Source: Pseudomonas gingeri
Lineage (GTDB): Bacteria > Pseudomonadota > Gammaproteobacteria > Pseudomonadales > Pseudomonadaceae
NCBI RefSeq assembly: GCF_013386165.1
Contig: NZ_JACAOS010000028.1
Span: 124,001 to 188,000 of the forward strand
Length of the DNA: 64,000 bases
Direction of reading: 5' to 3'
The position numbers and the translations under genes were made by a program. The notes below the pieces were generated by a model. It had not been told where the DNA came from, made no database searches, and saw only the letters and a program-made list of their open reading frames with translations. This document shows positions 50,282-58,541 of this stretch, one piece after another; position 1 is the first letter of the stretch; each line of letters opens with the position of its first letter.

Positions 50282-50716
50282 ATGCTGCGTTCAGCTGTGT
50301 TTCTGCTGGCGGCCTGTTTCGGCGTCACGGCCATGGCCGCTGAGGCCATCAAGGGCGATCGCCAGGAAGTGTTCGGTGACATCGCCGTGCACTACAACAC
50401 CTTCAACTCCACCTACATCCAACCGGACGTGGCCCGGGGCGTGGAGCTGGTGCGCAGCAAGGACCAGGGCGTGATCAATGTCTCGGTGGTCAAGGCCGAC
50501 AAACCCTTGGTCGCCCAGGTCAGCGGCAAGGTCAAGGACCTGACCGGCAAGAGCGTCGCGCTGAACTTCAAGCAGATCACCGAGCCGGGCGCCATCTACT
50601 ACCTGGCGCAGTACCCGGTCCCGCAGCCGGAAAACCGCATTTTCGAGATTACCGTCACCGTCGCCGGTGATGCCCACACTTTCAGCTTCAATCAGGAACT
50701 TTTCCCAGGCGAATGA
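50282..50716 (+). CDS. DUF4426 domain periplasmic protein
   Basis: This 144-residue protein has a signal peptide (MLRSAVFLLAACFGVTAMAA) and the DUF4426 body KGDRQEVFGDIAVHYNTFNSTYIQPDVA. The family is of unknown function and always follows metW in Pseudomonas. GAGGAGA sits 7 bases before ATG 50282; the ATG at 50276 is too close to it. Its stop overlaps the start of rdgB, so it is in the metX-metW-rdgB-hemW transcription unit. Confidence 0.87.
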   Translation: MLRSAVFLLAACFGVTAMAAEAIKGDRQEVFGDIAVHYNTFNSTYIQPDVARGVELVRSKDQGVINVSVVKADKPLVAQVSGKVKDLTGKSVALNFKQITEPGAIYYLAQYPVPQPENRIFEITVTVAGDAHTFSFNQELFPGE

Positions 50717-51309
50717 TGAACTTCAGCCAACTGGTACTGGCCAGCCACAACGCCGGCAAACTCAAAGAACTCCAGGCCATGCTCGGCGGGTCGGTGCAAC
50801 TGCGCTCGATCGGTGAGTTCAGCAGCGTCGAGCCGGAAGAAACCGGTCTGTCGTTCGTCGAAAACGCCATCCTGAAAGCCCGTAATGCCGCACGCATTTC
50901 CGGCCTGCCGGCACTGGCCGACGACTCGGGCCTGGCGGTGGACTTTCTCGGTGGCGCACCGGGCATCTATTCGGCCCGTTATGCCGATGGCCAGGGCGAT
51001 GCGGCGAACAACGCCAAGCTGCTCGACGCCTTGAAGGACGTTCCTGAGGCTGAGCGCGGCGCGCAGTTCGTCTGCGTGCTGGCCCTGGTGCGACATGCCG
51101 ACGATCCGCTGCCGATCCTCTGCGAAGGCCTGTGGCACGGGCGCATCCTCCGCGCCGCCAGCGGTGAACACGGCTTCGGCTACGATCCGCTGTTCTGGGT
51201 ACCGGAGCGTGATTGCTCCAGCGCCGAACTGGGTCCCGTTGAAAAGAACCAGCTCAGCCACCGCGCCCGCGCCATGGTCCTGTTGCGCCAGCGCCTGGGC
51301 TTGAAATGA
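50713..51309 (+). CDS. rdgB: dITP/XTP pyrophosphatase (RdgB/HAM1)
   Basis: This 198-residue enzyme removes non-canonical purine triphosphates (ITP, dITP, XTP). Family motifs LVLASHNAGKLKEL (residues 7-20), SFVENAILKARNAA, ALADDSGLAVDFLGGAPGIYSARY and GFGYDPLFWVPE are all present. The start lies in ATGATG, so translation may begin at 50713 or 50716; both overlap the previous stop codon. Confidence 0.96.
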   Translation: MMNFSQLVLASHNAGKLKELQAMLGGSVQLRSIGEFSSVEPEETGLSFVENAILKARNAARISGLPALADDSGLAVDFLGGAPGIYSARYADGQGDAANNAKLLDALKDVPEAERGAQFVCVLALVRHADDPLPILCEGLWHGRILRAASGEHGFGYDPLFWVPERDCSSAELGPVEKNQLSHRARAMVLLRQRLGLK

Positions 51310-52508
51310 CCCAGCCCGACTCCGCGCCGCCGCTGATCCACGGCAGCGCGCCAACACCCCGGGCGGCCATGCCGCAACTGCCGCCCCTGGCGCTGTACAT
51401 CCATATTCCCTGGTGCGTGCGCAAATGCCCGTATTGCGACTTCAACTCCCATGCCGCCAGCCCGGTGCTGCCGGAAGAAGAGTACGTCGACGCGCTGCTG
51501 GCCGACCTCGACCAGGACCTGCACGCGGTGTATGGCCGTGAGTTGAGTTCGATCTTCTTCGGTGGCGGTACCCCCAGCCTGTTCAGCGCCCAGGCGCTGG
51601 GACGCTTGCTCAAGGGCGTCGAGGCGCGCATTCCATTTGCCGGTGATATCGAAATCACCCTGGAAGCCAACCCGGGGACCTTCGAGCAGGAAAAATTCAT
51701 CGCCTATCGCCAGCTGGGCATCAATCGGTTGTCGATCGGTATCCAGAGTTTCCAGGAAGAGAAGCTCAAGGCCCTCGGCCGTATCCACACCGGCGGCGAA
51801 GCCGTGCGGGCAGCGGATATGGCGCGCCAGGCCGGGTTCGACAACTTCAACCTGGACTTGATGCACGGTTTACCGGATCAATCCCTGGAGGATGCCCTGG
51901 CCGACCTGCGCCAGGCCATTGCCCTGAAGCCCACGCATCTGTCCTGGTATCAGCTGACGCTGGAGCCGAACACGGTGTTCTGGAATCAGCCGCCCGTGCT
52001 CCCGGAAGACGACACCCTGTGGGATATCCAGGAAGCCGGCCAGGCGCTGCTGGCCGAGCACGGCTACGCCCAGTACGAAGTCTCGGCCTATGCCCAGACG
52101 GGGCGGGCGGCGCGGCACAACCTCAACTACTGGAGCTTCGGTGATTTCATCGGCATCGGTGCCGGGGCCCATGGCAAGCTCAGCCATCCGGACGGGCGCA
52201 TCGTACGGACCTGGAAAACCCGCCTGCCGAAGGACTACCTGAACCCGGCCAAGGCCTTCCAGGCCGGGGAGAAAGCCCTGGCCAACGAAGAGCTGCCGTT
52301 CGAGTTCCTGATGAATGCCCTGCGCCTGACCGAGGGTGTCGACGCCGTCTTGTTTGCGCAACGTACCGGGCTTAGTCTCGACAACTTGAACGAAGCGCGT
52401 GCCGAAGCCGAACAAAGTGGCCTGTTGCAGGTCGAACCGTCACGCCTGGCGGCCACGGCCCGCGGGCAGCTGTTTCTCAACGACCTGCTGCAATACTTTT
52501 TGACCTAA
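51306..52508 (+). CDS. hemW: Radical SAM heme chaperone HemW
   Basis: This 400-residue protein has the cluster motif CVRKCPYCDFNSH (CxxxCxxC, about residues 38-45) and FGGGTPSLFSAQ. The order of Cys spacing and downstream HN-type LNYWSFGDFIGIGAGAHG segments are those of HemW, not of the oxygen-independent coproporphyrinogen dehydrogenase HemN. HemW binds heme and is implicated in delivering it to apo-proteins. Overlaps rdgB by 4 bases. Confidence 0.94.
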   Translation: MTQPDSAPPLIHGSAPTPRAAMPQLPPLALYIHIPWCVRKCPYCDFNSHAASPVLPEEEYVDALLADLDQDLHAVYGRELSSIFFGGGTPSLFSAQALGRLLKGVEARIPFAGDIEITLEANPGTFEQEKFIAYRQLGINRLSIGIQSFQEEKLKALGRIHTGGEAVRAADMARQAGFDNFNLDLMHGLPDQSLEDALADLRQAIALKPTHLSWYQLTLEPNTVFWNQPPVLPEDDTLWDIQEAGQALLAEHGYAQYEVSAYAQTGRAARHNLNYWSFGDFIGIGAGAHGKLSHPDGRIVRTWKTRLPKDYLNPAKAFQAGEKALANEELPFEFLMNALRLTEGVDAVLFAQRTGLSLDNLNEARAEAEQSGLLQVEPSRLAATARGQLFLNDLLQYFLT

Positions 52509-52517
52509 GGAAACCCC

Positions 52518-52841
52518 ATGGACCTGGTACTCGACCTGCTCGCCACGGTATCGCGTTGGAGCCGCAGCAACCTGTCGGAAATCGCCCTGGCGCTGGTGGG
52601 CTGCCTGCTGGTGCTGTTTGGCGCGGACATCAAGGGTTGGATCGATCAACGCCTGGGCAGCATCGCCGGCGCCTTGCGCGTCCCGCTGCTGGCCCTGCTG
52701 TGCATGATCGGCAGCGGCGCGGCCTTGATCTATGCCACGCCGTGGGTGGTGCGCGGCTTGAGCCAGTTCAACAACTACAGCCTGGCGCCAGTGTTGTTGG
52801 TGGTGCTGGTGTTGATCGGCGTGGTGGCGGATCGGCGCTGA
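52518..52841 (+). CDS. DUF3392 domain membrane protein
   Basis: This 107-residue protein with three or so hydrophobic helices (IALALVGCLLVLFGADIKGW, VPLLALLCMIGSGAALIYA, LAPVLLVVLVLIGVVADR) fits DUF3392. It lies 9 bp downstream of hemW, so is last in the metX-to-hemW run. Function unknown. Confidence 0.85.
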   Translation: MDLVLDLLATVSRWSRSNLSEIALALVGCLLVLFGADIKGWIDQRLGSIAGALRVPLLALLCMIGSGAALIYATPWVVRGLSQFNNYSLAPVLLVVLVLIGVVADRR

Positions 52842-52911
52842 GCCAGGGAAAAGGGCAAACGGGTAACCCCATGCCAGTCAGCCAAGGACAATCCCCAGCC
52901 TGGCCAAAATT

Positions 52912-53044
52912 TGTGGCGAGCGGGCTTGCCCGCGCTCGGCTGCGCAGCAGCCGAAAACCCAGGCACCTCGGTGTACCTGATACACCGCGATTAATAGTTT
53001 TAGGGCCGCTTCGCAGCCCAGCGCGGGCAAGCCCGCTCGCCACA
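52912..53044. repeat. 133-bp REP doublet between DUF3392 gene and trmB
   Basis: TGTGGCGAGCGGGCTTGCCC starts it and GGGCAAGCCCGCTCGCCACA ends it, with the internal dyad GGGCCGC-TTCGCAGCCC shared with the mdcB copy. It lies between converging genes. Confidence 0.93.
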
Positions 53045-53088
53045 AGACCGTGCTCGACTTCAAACTTCCTTAACTGACCGGTATTGTC

Positions 53089-53106
53089 GCAAGCCCGCTC
53101 GCCACA
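53089..53106. repeat. Solo REP arm
   Basis: GCAAGCCCGCTCGCCACA is one arm of the 133-bp class without a partner, 45 bp from the complete doublet. Confidence 0.75.
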
Positions 53107-53111
53107 ATGGT

Positions 53112-53837
53112 TTAGGCCAGCTTCTCGAACTTCAGGTCCCACACCCCATGCCCCAGTCGCTCGCCACGGCGCTCGAACTTGGTGATCGGGCGTTCGGTCG
53201 GACGCGGCACGCATTTGCCGTCTTCGGCCAGGTTGCGGTAACCCGGCGCGACATTCATCACTTCCAGCATGTACTCGGCATACGGTTCCCAGTCGGTGGC
53301 CATGTGCAGAATCCCGCCGACCTTCAGCTTGCTGCGCACCAGCTCGGCAAAGGACGCCTGGACGATACGCCGCTTGTGGTGGCGACTCTTGTGCCACGGA
53401 TCCGGGAAAAACAGCATCAGACGATCCAGGCTGTTGTCCGCCACGCAGCGGTTGAGCACTTCGATGGCGTCGCAGTCATAGACCCGCAGGTTTTTCAGCC
53501 CCTGGGTCAGCACGCCATTGAGCAACGCGCCGACACCCGGACGGTGCACTTCAACACCGATAAAGTCCTGCTCCGGCGCTGCCGCCGCCATCTCCAGCAG
53601 GGAATGGCCCATGCCGAAGCCGATTTCCAGCGAGCGGGGCGCCGAGCGGCCAAACACCTGGTCGAAATCCACCGGCGCATCGGCCAGCGGCAGGACGAAC
53701 AGCGGCGTGCCCTGCTCCAGGCCCTTCTGTTGGCCTTCGGTCATGCGCCCGGCGCGCATCACGAAACTCTTGATGCGGCGGTGTTGGCGCTCTTCGCCTT
53801 CTTCCGGCTGGATTGGCGTGTCGTTCGATTCAGTCAT
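53112..53837 (-). CDS. trmB: tRNA (guanine46-N7)-methyltransferase
   Basis: This 241-residue Rossmann-fold enzyme methylates G46 in the variable loop of tRNAs. It has the SAM motif LEIGFGMGHSLLEMA, FIGVEVHRPGVGALL, LMLFFPDPWHKSRHHKRRIV with the family Pro-Asp-Pro-Trp signature, and DWEPYAEYMLEVM. The N-terminal 35 residues are basic and variable. ATG 53837 replaces a TTG one codon earlier. It follows thiG by 9 bp and is presumably in the same transcript. Confidence 0.97.
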   Translation of the reverse strand: MTESNDTPIQPEEGEERQHRRIKSFVMRAGRMTEGQQKGLEQGTPLFVLPLADAPVDFDQVFGRSAPRSLEIGFGMGHSLLEMAAAAPEQDFIGVEVHRPGVGALLNGVLTQGLKNLRVYDCDAIEVLNRCVADNSLDRLMLFFPDPWHKSRHHKRRIVQASFAELVRSKLKVGGILHMATDWEPYAEYMLEVMNVAPGYRNLAEDGKCVPRPTERPITKFERRGERLGHGVWDLKFEKLA

Positions 53838-53846
53838 CAAAGGCTC

Positions 53847-54641
53847 TTACTTGATCAGACCATCCAGCGGCGAGGAGGCGCTGGCATAGAGTTTTTTCGG
53901 CATACGCCCGGCGAGGTAGGCCAGGCGGCCGGCAACGATGGCGTGTTTCATGGCTTCGGCCATCAGGATCGGCTGCTGGGCGTGGGCGATGGCCGAGTTC
54001 ATCAGCACCGCTTCGCAACCCAGCTCCATGGCGATGGTGGCGTCGGACGCGGTACCGACACCGGCATCCACCAGCACCGGGATCTTGGCTTCTTCGAGGA
54101 TGATCTGCAGGTTGTACGGGTTGCAGATCCCCAGGCCAGTACCGATCAGGCCGGCCAGCGGCATGACCGCGATGCAGCCGATTTCCGCCAGTTGCCGGGC
54201 GATGATCGGGTCATCGCTGGTGTAGACCATCACGTCGAAGCCTTCCTTGACCAGCACTTCGGCGGCCTTGAGGGTTTCGATCACGTTGGGGAACAGGGTT
54301 TTCTGGTCAGCCAGGACTTCCAGCTTCACCAGGTTGTGGCCGTCCAGCAGCTCACGGGCCAGGCGGCAGGTGCGCACGGCTTCGATGGCGTCGTAGCAAC
54401 CGGCGGTGTTCGGCAGGATGGTATAGCGATCCGGCGGCAGGATATCCAGCAGGTTCGGTTCACCCGGGTTCTGGCCCAGGTTGGTCCGGCGCACCGCCAC
54501 GGTGACGATCTCGGCACCCGAGGCTTCGATGGCCAGGCGGGTTTCTTCCATGTCACGGTATTTGCCGGTGCCCACCAGCAGGCGCGACTGATAGGTACGG
54601 CCGGCCAGCACGAAGGGCTTGTCGCTGCGAACAGTGCTCAT
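53847..54641 (-). CDS. thiG: Thiazole synthase ThiG
   Basis: This 264-residue TIM barrel forms the thiamine thiazole ring from deoxyxylulose phosphate, dehydroglycine and thiocarboxylated ThiS. The Schiff-base lysine lies in NLVKLEVLADQKTLFPN (about residue 110), with IEASGAEIVTVAVRRTN before and PVLVDAGVGTASDATIAMELG after. ATG 54641 was chosen by family start; a longer frame reads into the inverted-repeat element. thiS is upstream but 198 bp away. Confidence 0.96.
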   Translation of the reverse strand: MSTVRSDKPFVLAGRTYQSRLLVGTGKYRDMEETRLAIEASGAEIVTVAVRRTNLGQNPGEPNLLDILPPDRYTILPNTAGCYDAIEAVRTCRLARELLDGHNLVKLEVLADQKTLFPNVIETLKAAEVLVKEGFDVMVYTSDDPIIARQLAEIGCIAVMPLAGLIGTGLGICNPYNLQIILEEAKIPVLVDAGVGTASDATIAMELGCEAVLMNSAIAHAQQPILMAEAMKHAIVAGRLAYLAGRMPKKLYASASSPLDGLIK

Positions 54642-54701
54642 TCGGAAATCCTCTTGAAAGGTTGAGGGCTTGCAGGGTGGATCGTCCTTAAATGGAACAA
54701 A

Positions 54702-54832
54702 CCGCGTGAAAACGTAGCGAGCGAAGGGAAGACAAGGCAAAAACAGGCGAGGACGCGGAGTTTACTGGCTGTAAATGAGCAGTCCGAGCCTGTTTTTAAC
54801 GCAGTATTACCGAGCGCAGTAGTTTTCACGGG
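54702..54832. repeat. Approximately 131-bp inverted-repeat element between thiS and thiG
   Basis: The ends CCGCGTGAAAAC and GTTTTCACGGGG are inverted copies, with GAGCG/GCGAGCG matches next to them. A second inner pair, AAAAACAGGC (about 54739) and GCCTGTTTTT (about 54787), frames a GTAAAC centre. The outline fits a miniature inverted-repeat element or a large leader RNA. I recall similar sequence at other places in Pseudomonas genomes. Confidence 0.6.
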
Positions 54833-54839
54833 GTTTGGG

Positions 54840-55040
54840 TTAACCGCCGCCGATGGCGTGTACCACTTCGACCTGATCGCCTTCACGCAGGGCGGTTTCG
54901 GCATGTTGGCTGCGCGCAACGATGTCCAGGTTCAGCTCCACCGCCACCCGCCGCCCGACCAGGTCGAGCCGGGCCAGCAACGCCGCGACGGTTTCGCCGT
55001 CGGGCAGTTCAAAGGGTTCACCGTTCAATTGAATGCGCAT
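54840..55040 (-). CDS. thiS: Sulfur carrier protein ThiS
   Basis: This 66-residue ubiquitin-fold sulfur carrier begins MRIQLNGEPFELPDGETVAA and ends AIGGG; the C-terminal Gly-Gly is adenylated and thiocarboxylated to supply thiazole sulfur to ThiG. ATG 55040 gives the family start. It is upstream of thiG in the same direction. Confidence 0.95.
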   Translation of the reverse strand: MRIQLNGEPFELPDGETVAALLARLDLVGRRVAVELNLDIVARSQHAETALREGDQVEVVHAIGGG

Positions 55041-55127
55041 GCGCCGGGCTGCCATCATTTTTAGGGGTCAGCATTCTAGCCCGATCAGTCCGGGCGACCC
55101 AAGCCATTCGTCGACCTGGCGGTCAGC

Positions 55128-55505
55128 TCAAGCCGCCTGCAGGCGCCAGGCGGCCAGACCGAGGCAGAACCAGCCGATCAGAAAGCCCAGGCCACCGAAC
55201 GGGGTGATGATGCCCAGCTTGCTGATACCGGTCAGGGTCAGCAGATACAGGCTGCCGGAGAACAGGATAATCCCGACGGCGAACGAAAAGCCGGCCCAGG
55301 TGACCAAACGCCCCGGAATATGGGTCGCCAGCAGCGCAACACCGAACAGGGCCAGGGCATGCACCAACTGATAGGTCACGCCGGTGTGGAAGATCGCCAG
55401 GTATTCCGCGCTCAGGCGGTCTTTCAGGCCGTGGGCGGCAAAGGCACCGAGGGCGACGCCGGTAAAACCGAAAAAGGCGGCCAACAGCAGAAAACCACGC
55501 AACAT
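55128..55505 (-). CDS. DUF423 family membrane protein
   Basis: This 125-residue protein has four hydrophobic helices, with GVALGAFAAHGLKDRLSAEYLAIFHTGVTYQLVHALAL the family's AAHxL(K) and YQxxHALAL signature, and a C-terminal ITPFGGLGFLIGW. DUF423 proteins (YgdD) have no known function. ATG 55505 has GGAG 6 bases upstream. It diverges from mtgA with a 70-bp promoter region. Confidence 0.9.
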   Translation of the reverse strand: MLRGFLLLAAFFGFTGVALGAFAAHGLKDRLSAEYLAIFHTGVTYQLVHALALFGVALLATHIPGRLVTWAGFSFAVGIILFSGSLYLLTLTGISKLGIITPFGGLGFLIGWFCLGLAAWRLQAA

Positions 55506-55575
55506 GACGAACTCCATTCAGGGGGCACAGGGTCTGTATAATGGCCCGCTCCCACGCCCCGGCCAAGCCATCTCT

Positions 55576-56298
55576 ATGCTGCAATTCCTTTTCCGCCGCC
55601 TTCTCATCGTCCTGAAATGGTTCGCCATTGGCAGTGTGCTGCTGGTGCTGCTGTTTCGCTGGGTGCCGCCGCCCGGTACCGCGCTGATGGTCGAGCGCAA
55701 GATCGAGTCCTGGACCGACGGCGAGCCTATCGACCTGCAACGTACCTGGAAGCCCTGGGAGCAGATCTCCGACGAGCTGAAAGTCGCAGTGATGGCCGGT
55801 GAAGACCAGAAATTCCCCGAACACTGGGGTTTCGACTTCGATGCGATCCAGGCGGCCTTCGAGCACAACGAGCGCGGTGGCTCGATTCGCGGCGCCAGCA
55901 CCTTGAGCCAGCAGGTGTCGAAGAACCTGTTCCTGTGGTCGGGGCGCAGTTACTTTCGCAAGGGGCTGGAGGCCTGGTTTACCGCGCTGATCGAGCTGAC
56001 GTGGCCCAAGCAGCGGATTCTCGAGGTGTACCTGAACAGCGTGGAGTGGGACGACGGTGTGTTCGGCGCGGAAGCAGCGGCGCGGCACCACTTTGGCGTG
56101 AGCGCGGCGTCCTTGTCGCGCCAGCAGGCCAGTTTGCTGGCGGCGGTGCTGCCCAATCCGCGGGAGTGGAGCGCCAGTCATCCGAGCACCTATGTGGCGC
56201 GCCGGGCGGGCTGGATTCGCCAGCAGATGAGCCAGCTGGGTGGGGATGAGTACCTGGTGGGGCTGAACAACTCGCGCAAGGCGCCCTGGGCGTTGTAA
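55576..56298 (+). CDS. mtgA: Monofunctional peptidoglycan glycosyltransferase MtgA
   Basis: This 240-residue family GT51 enzyme polymerises lipid II into glycan strands without transpeptidation. It has a membrane anchor (about 8-30), the catalytic GEDQKFPEHWGFD (Glu about residue 77), GASTLSQQVSKNLFLW and QRILEVYLNSVEWDDGVFG. ATG 55576 places the anchor correctly; a longer frame upstream crosses into the DUF423 promoter and is rejected. Confidence 0.96.
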   Translation: MLQFLFRRLLIVLKWFAIGSVLLVLLFRWVPPPGTALMVERKIESWTDGEPIDLQRTWKPWEQISDELKVAVMAGEDQKFPEHWGFDFDAIQAAFEHNERGGSIRGASTLSQQVSKNLFLWSGRSYFRKGLEAWFTALIELTWPKQRILEVYLNSVEWDDGVFGAEAAARHHFGVSAASLSRQQASLLAAVLPNPREWSASHPSTYVARRAGWIRQQMSQLGGDEYLVGLNNSRKAPWAL

Positions 56299-56333
56299 TC
56301 GACAAATCCTGGATTGTTGCGGGAACACACCTT

Positions 56334-56466
56334 TGTGGCGAGCGGGCTTGCCCGCGCTCGACTGCGTAGCAGTCGCAAAACCAATCACCTCGTTGTGTCA
56401 GATACAACGAGTTCTACGATTTCAGGGCCGCTTCGCAGCCCAGCGCGGGCAAGCCCGCTCGCCACA
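56334..56466. repeat. 133-bp REP doublet between mtgA and rpoH
   Basis: Third copy of the TGTGGCGAGCGGGCTTGCCC class with the same 133-bp length. The variable centre differs from the copies at 20609 and 52912, while the terminal arms and the GGGCCGC-TTCGCAGCCC core match. Confidence 0.93.
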
Positions 56467-56488
56467 ATGGGCCCTGTGCTCCCCCAAA

Positions 56489-56520
56489 CAAAAACGCCCC
56501 GATCAGATCGGGGCGTTTTT
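56489..56520. terminator. Bidirectional terminator between mtgA and rpoH
   Basis: AAAAACGCCCCGATC and GATCGGGGCGTTTTT form a long stem with A and T runs on both outer sides, suited to both convergent genes. Confidence 0.92.
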
Positions 56521-56534
56521 CATGGCGTCAGCGC

Positions 56535-57389
56535 TTAAGCGGCAATCGACAGCTTCAGCTTGTTCATCGCACTCTTTTCCAGCTGGCGAATACGCTCGGC
56601 CGAAACGTTGTACTTCTGCGCCAGGTCATGCAGCGTGGCCTTCTCTTCCGCCAACCAGCGCTGGTAGAGAATGTCGCGGCTACGCTCATCCAGCACTTCC
56701 AACGCTTCATGCAGGTTGCTGTTGGAGTTTTCGCTCCAATCGGCATCCTCCAACTGACGCGCCGGGTCATACCGGTGGTCTTCCAGGTAGTTGGCCGGAG
56801 ACTGGAACGCGCTGTCGTCGTCGGCTTCCGCCGCCGGGTCGAAGGCCATGTCCTGGCCGGTCAGACGACTTTCCATCTCACGCACTTCACGGGGCTCCAC
56901 ACCAAGGCTTTCCGCCACGCGGTGGACTTCCTCGTTGTTCAACCAGGCCAGACGTTTCTTCTGGCTGCGCAGGTTGAAGAACAGCTTGCGCTGGGCCTTG
57001 GTGGTGGCCACTTTCACAATGCGCCAGTTGCGCAGGATGAACTCGTGGATTTCCGCCTTGATCCAGTGCACGGCGAACGACACCAGGCGCACACCCATTT
57101 CCGGGTTGAAACGCTTCACCGCCTTCATCAGGCCGACGTTGCCTTCCTGGATCAGGTCAGCCTGGGCCAGACCGTAGCCGCTATAGCTACGGGCGATATG
57201 CACGACAAACCGCAGGTGGGCGAGCACCATCTGCCGAGCCGCCCCCAAATCCTGCTCATAATAGAGACTCTCGGCCAGTTCACGCTCCTGCTCCGGCGTC
57301 AGCAATGGAATGCTGTTCACCGTGTTCACGTAGGCTTCCAGGTTCGCACCCGGGGCCAACGCGTAGACAGGTTGCAAAGAAGTGGTCAT
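56535..57389 (-). CDS. rpoH: RNA polymerase sigma-32 factor RpoH
   Basis: This 284-residue heat shock sigma factor directs transcription of chaperones and proteases. Region 2 reads SGYGLAQADLIQEGNVGLMKAVKRFNP, the RpoH box region QRKLFFNLRSQKKRLAWLN (about 130-150) binds core and chaperones, and the C-terminal HTH is ATLHDLAQKYNVSAERIRQLEK. ATG 57389 has CGGAGG upstream. The leader contains a perfect GCAGTG-ATG-CACTGC hairpin (57420-57434), and the ATG region is pyrimidine/A-rich, so translational control by temperature or DnaK, known for E. coli rpoH, is possible though not shown. It lies downstream of ftsYEX. Confidence 0.97.
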   Translation of the reverse strand: MTTSLQPVYALAPGANLEAYVNTVNSIPLLTPEQERELAESLYYEQDLGAARQMVLAHLRFVVHIARSYSGYGLAQADLIQEGNVGLMKAVKRFNPEMGVRLVSFAVHWIKAEIHEFILRNWRIVKVATTKAQRKLFFNLRSQKKRLAWLNNEEVHRVAESLGVEPREVREMESRLTGQDMAFDPAAEADDDSAFQSPANYLEDHRYDPARQLEDADWSENSNSNLHEALEVLDERSRDILYQRWLAEEKATLHDLAQKYNVSAERIRQLEKSAMNKLKLSIAA

Positions 57390-57419
57390 ACGAAAAAACC
57401 TCCGACTCACATAACTCGT

Positions 57420-57434
57420 GCAGTGATGCACTGC
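57420..57434 (-). promoter_or_regulatory. rpoH: Hairpin in the rpoH leader
   Basis: GCAGTG-ATG-CACTGC has 6-bp arms and a 3-base loop, about 30 bases upstream of the rpoH ATG and before the GGAGG site. It could affect ribosome access to the leader or be a DNA operator. Confidence 0.4.
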
Positions 57435-57518
57435 GAAAATTGACCGGGAACCGTAGGACAAGTCCCCTAAACCACCGATACGGTCAATACAAACGAAACC
57501 ACATTAATCTGACATTAA

Positions 57519-58541
57519 CTACTTCGGTGCCAGCTCACGTAAATGCCGTGCGACCGCAATCCAAGCACCGATATACCCCAAGAGCACTGCCCCAAGCAAC
57601 AATGACAGACCATCGGCAACCGGCACACCGGCCAGGGCGAAATTGCTGCCGTAGAGACCGGCCAGCCCGACCACTGCGTCATTCAGCCAGTTCAAGCCGT
57701 AAGCCAGCACGCCCCAGGACAAAAGCCCGGCACCAAAGCCATAAAGCGCGCCCATATAGAGAAAAGGCCTACGCACATAGCTATCAGTGCCGCCGACCAG
57801 TTTAATCACTTCGATCTCGGTGCGGCGGTTTTCAATATGAAGACGAATGGTATTGCCTATCACCAAAAGTAATGCAGACACCAGCAGCACCGTCAGGCCA
57901 AAGACAAACCGGTCGCCCAGCTTGAGGATCGCCGCCAGGCGCTCGACCCAGACCAGGTCCAGTTGCGCCTGTTGCACCTTGGGCAACTCGGCGAGGCGCT
58001 GGCGCAATGCCTCCAGGGTCGCCTTGTCGACTTCGTTCGGCGTCACCAGCACCACCCCCGGCAAGGGGTTCTGCGGCAATTCCTTGAGGGCTTCGCCCAG
58101 GCCGGACTGTTGCTGGAACTCGTCCAGGGCCTTTTCCTTGCTGATGAACTCGGCATCCGCCACGCCGGCCATGGCCTTGATCTGTTCGCTGAGGTGCTCG
58201 CCTTCGGTCGGGCTGGCATCCAGTTGCAGGTACAGGGAAATCTGTGCGGCGCGCTGCCAGGAGCCGCCGAGGCGCTCGACATTGTTCAGCAGCAACGACA
58301 AGCCCATCGGCAGGCTCAGGGCCACGGCCATCACCAGGCAAGTGAAAAAGCTGCCGATCGGCTGTTTGCCCAGGCGGCGCAGGCTGTCCACCAGGCTGGC
58401 GCGGTGGCTTTCGATCCAGGCGTGCAGCAAGGTGCCAAAATCCGGGCCGTCGTCTTCGTCGCGTTTTTTCTTCGGCTTCTGCGGCTCGGAGGCCTTCGGC
58501 GCTACGCGTTCGGCCACTTTCGGACTGCGGGTGGCACTCAT
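57519..58541 (-). CDS. ftsX: Cell division ABC transporter permease FtsX
   Basis: This 340-residue membrane protein has a long cytoplasmic N-terminus (Lys-rich), TM1 near 80-100 (SFFTCLVMAVALSLPMGLSLLL), a periplasmic domain about 105-205, and three further C-terminal helices with NRRTEIEVIKLVGGTDSYVRRPFLY. FtsEX at the septum activates amidases through periplasmic partners such as EnvC and links constriction to divisome assembly. It overlaps ftsE by 4 bases. Confidence 0.96.
   Translation of the reverse strand: MSATRSPKVAERVAPKASEPQKPKKKRDEDDGPDFGTLLHAWIESHRASLVDSLRRLGKQPIGSFFTCLVMAVALSLPMGLSLLLNNVERLGGSWQRAAQISLYLQLDASPTEGEHLSEQIKAMAGVADAEFISKEKALDEFQQQSGLGEALKELPQNPLPGVVLVTPNEVDKATLEALRQRLAELPKVQQAQLDLVWVERLAAILKLGDRFVFGLTVLLVSALLLVIGNTIRLHIENRRTEIEVIKLVGGTDSYVRRPFLYMGALYGFGAGLLSWGVLAYGLNWLNDAVVGLAGLYGSNFALAGVPVADGLSLLLGAVLLGYIGAWIAVARHLRELAPK

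Noticed and set aside
54642..54839. TPP riboswitch in the thiS-thiG spacer
   Set aside because: The CUGAGA and ACYUGA cores of the THI element are not present in either strand; the structure is an inverted repeat.
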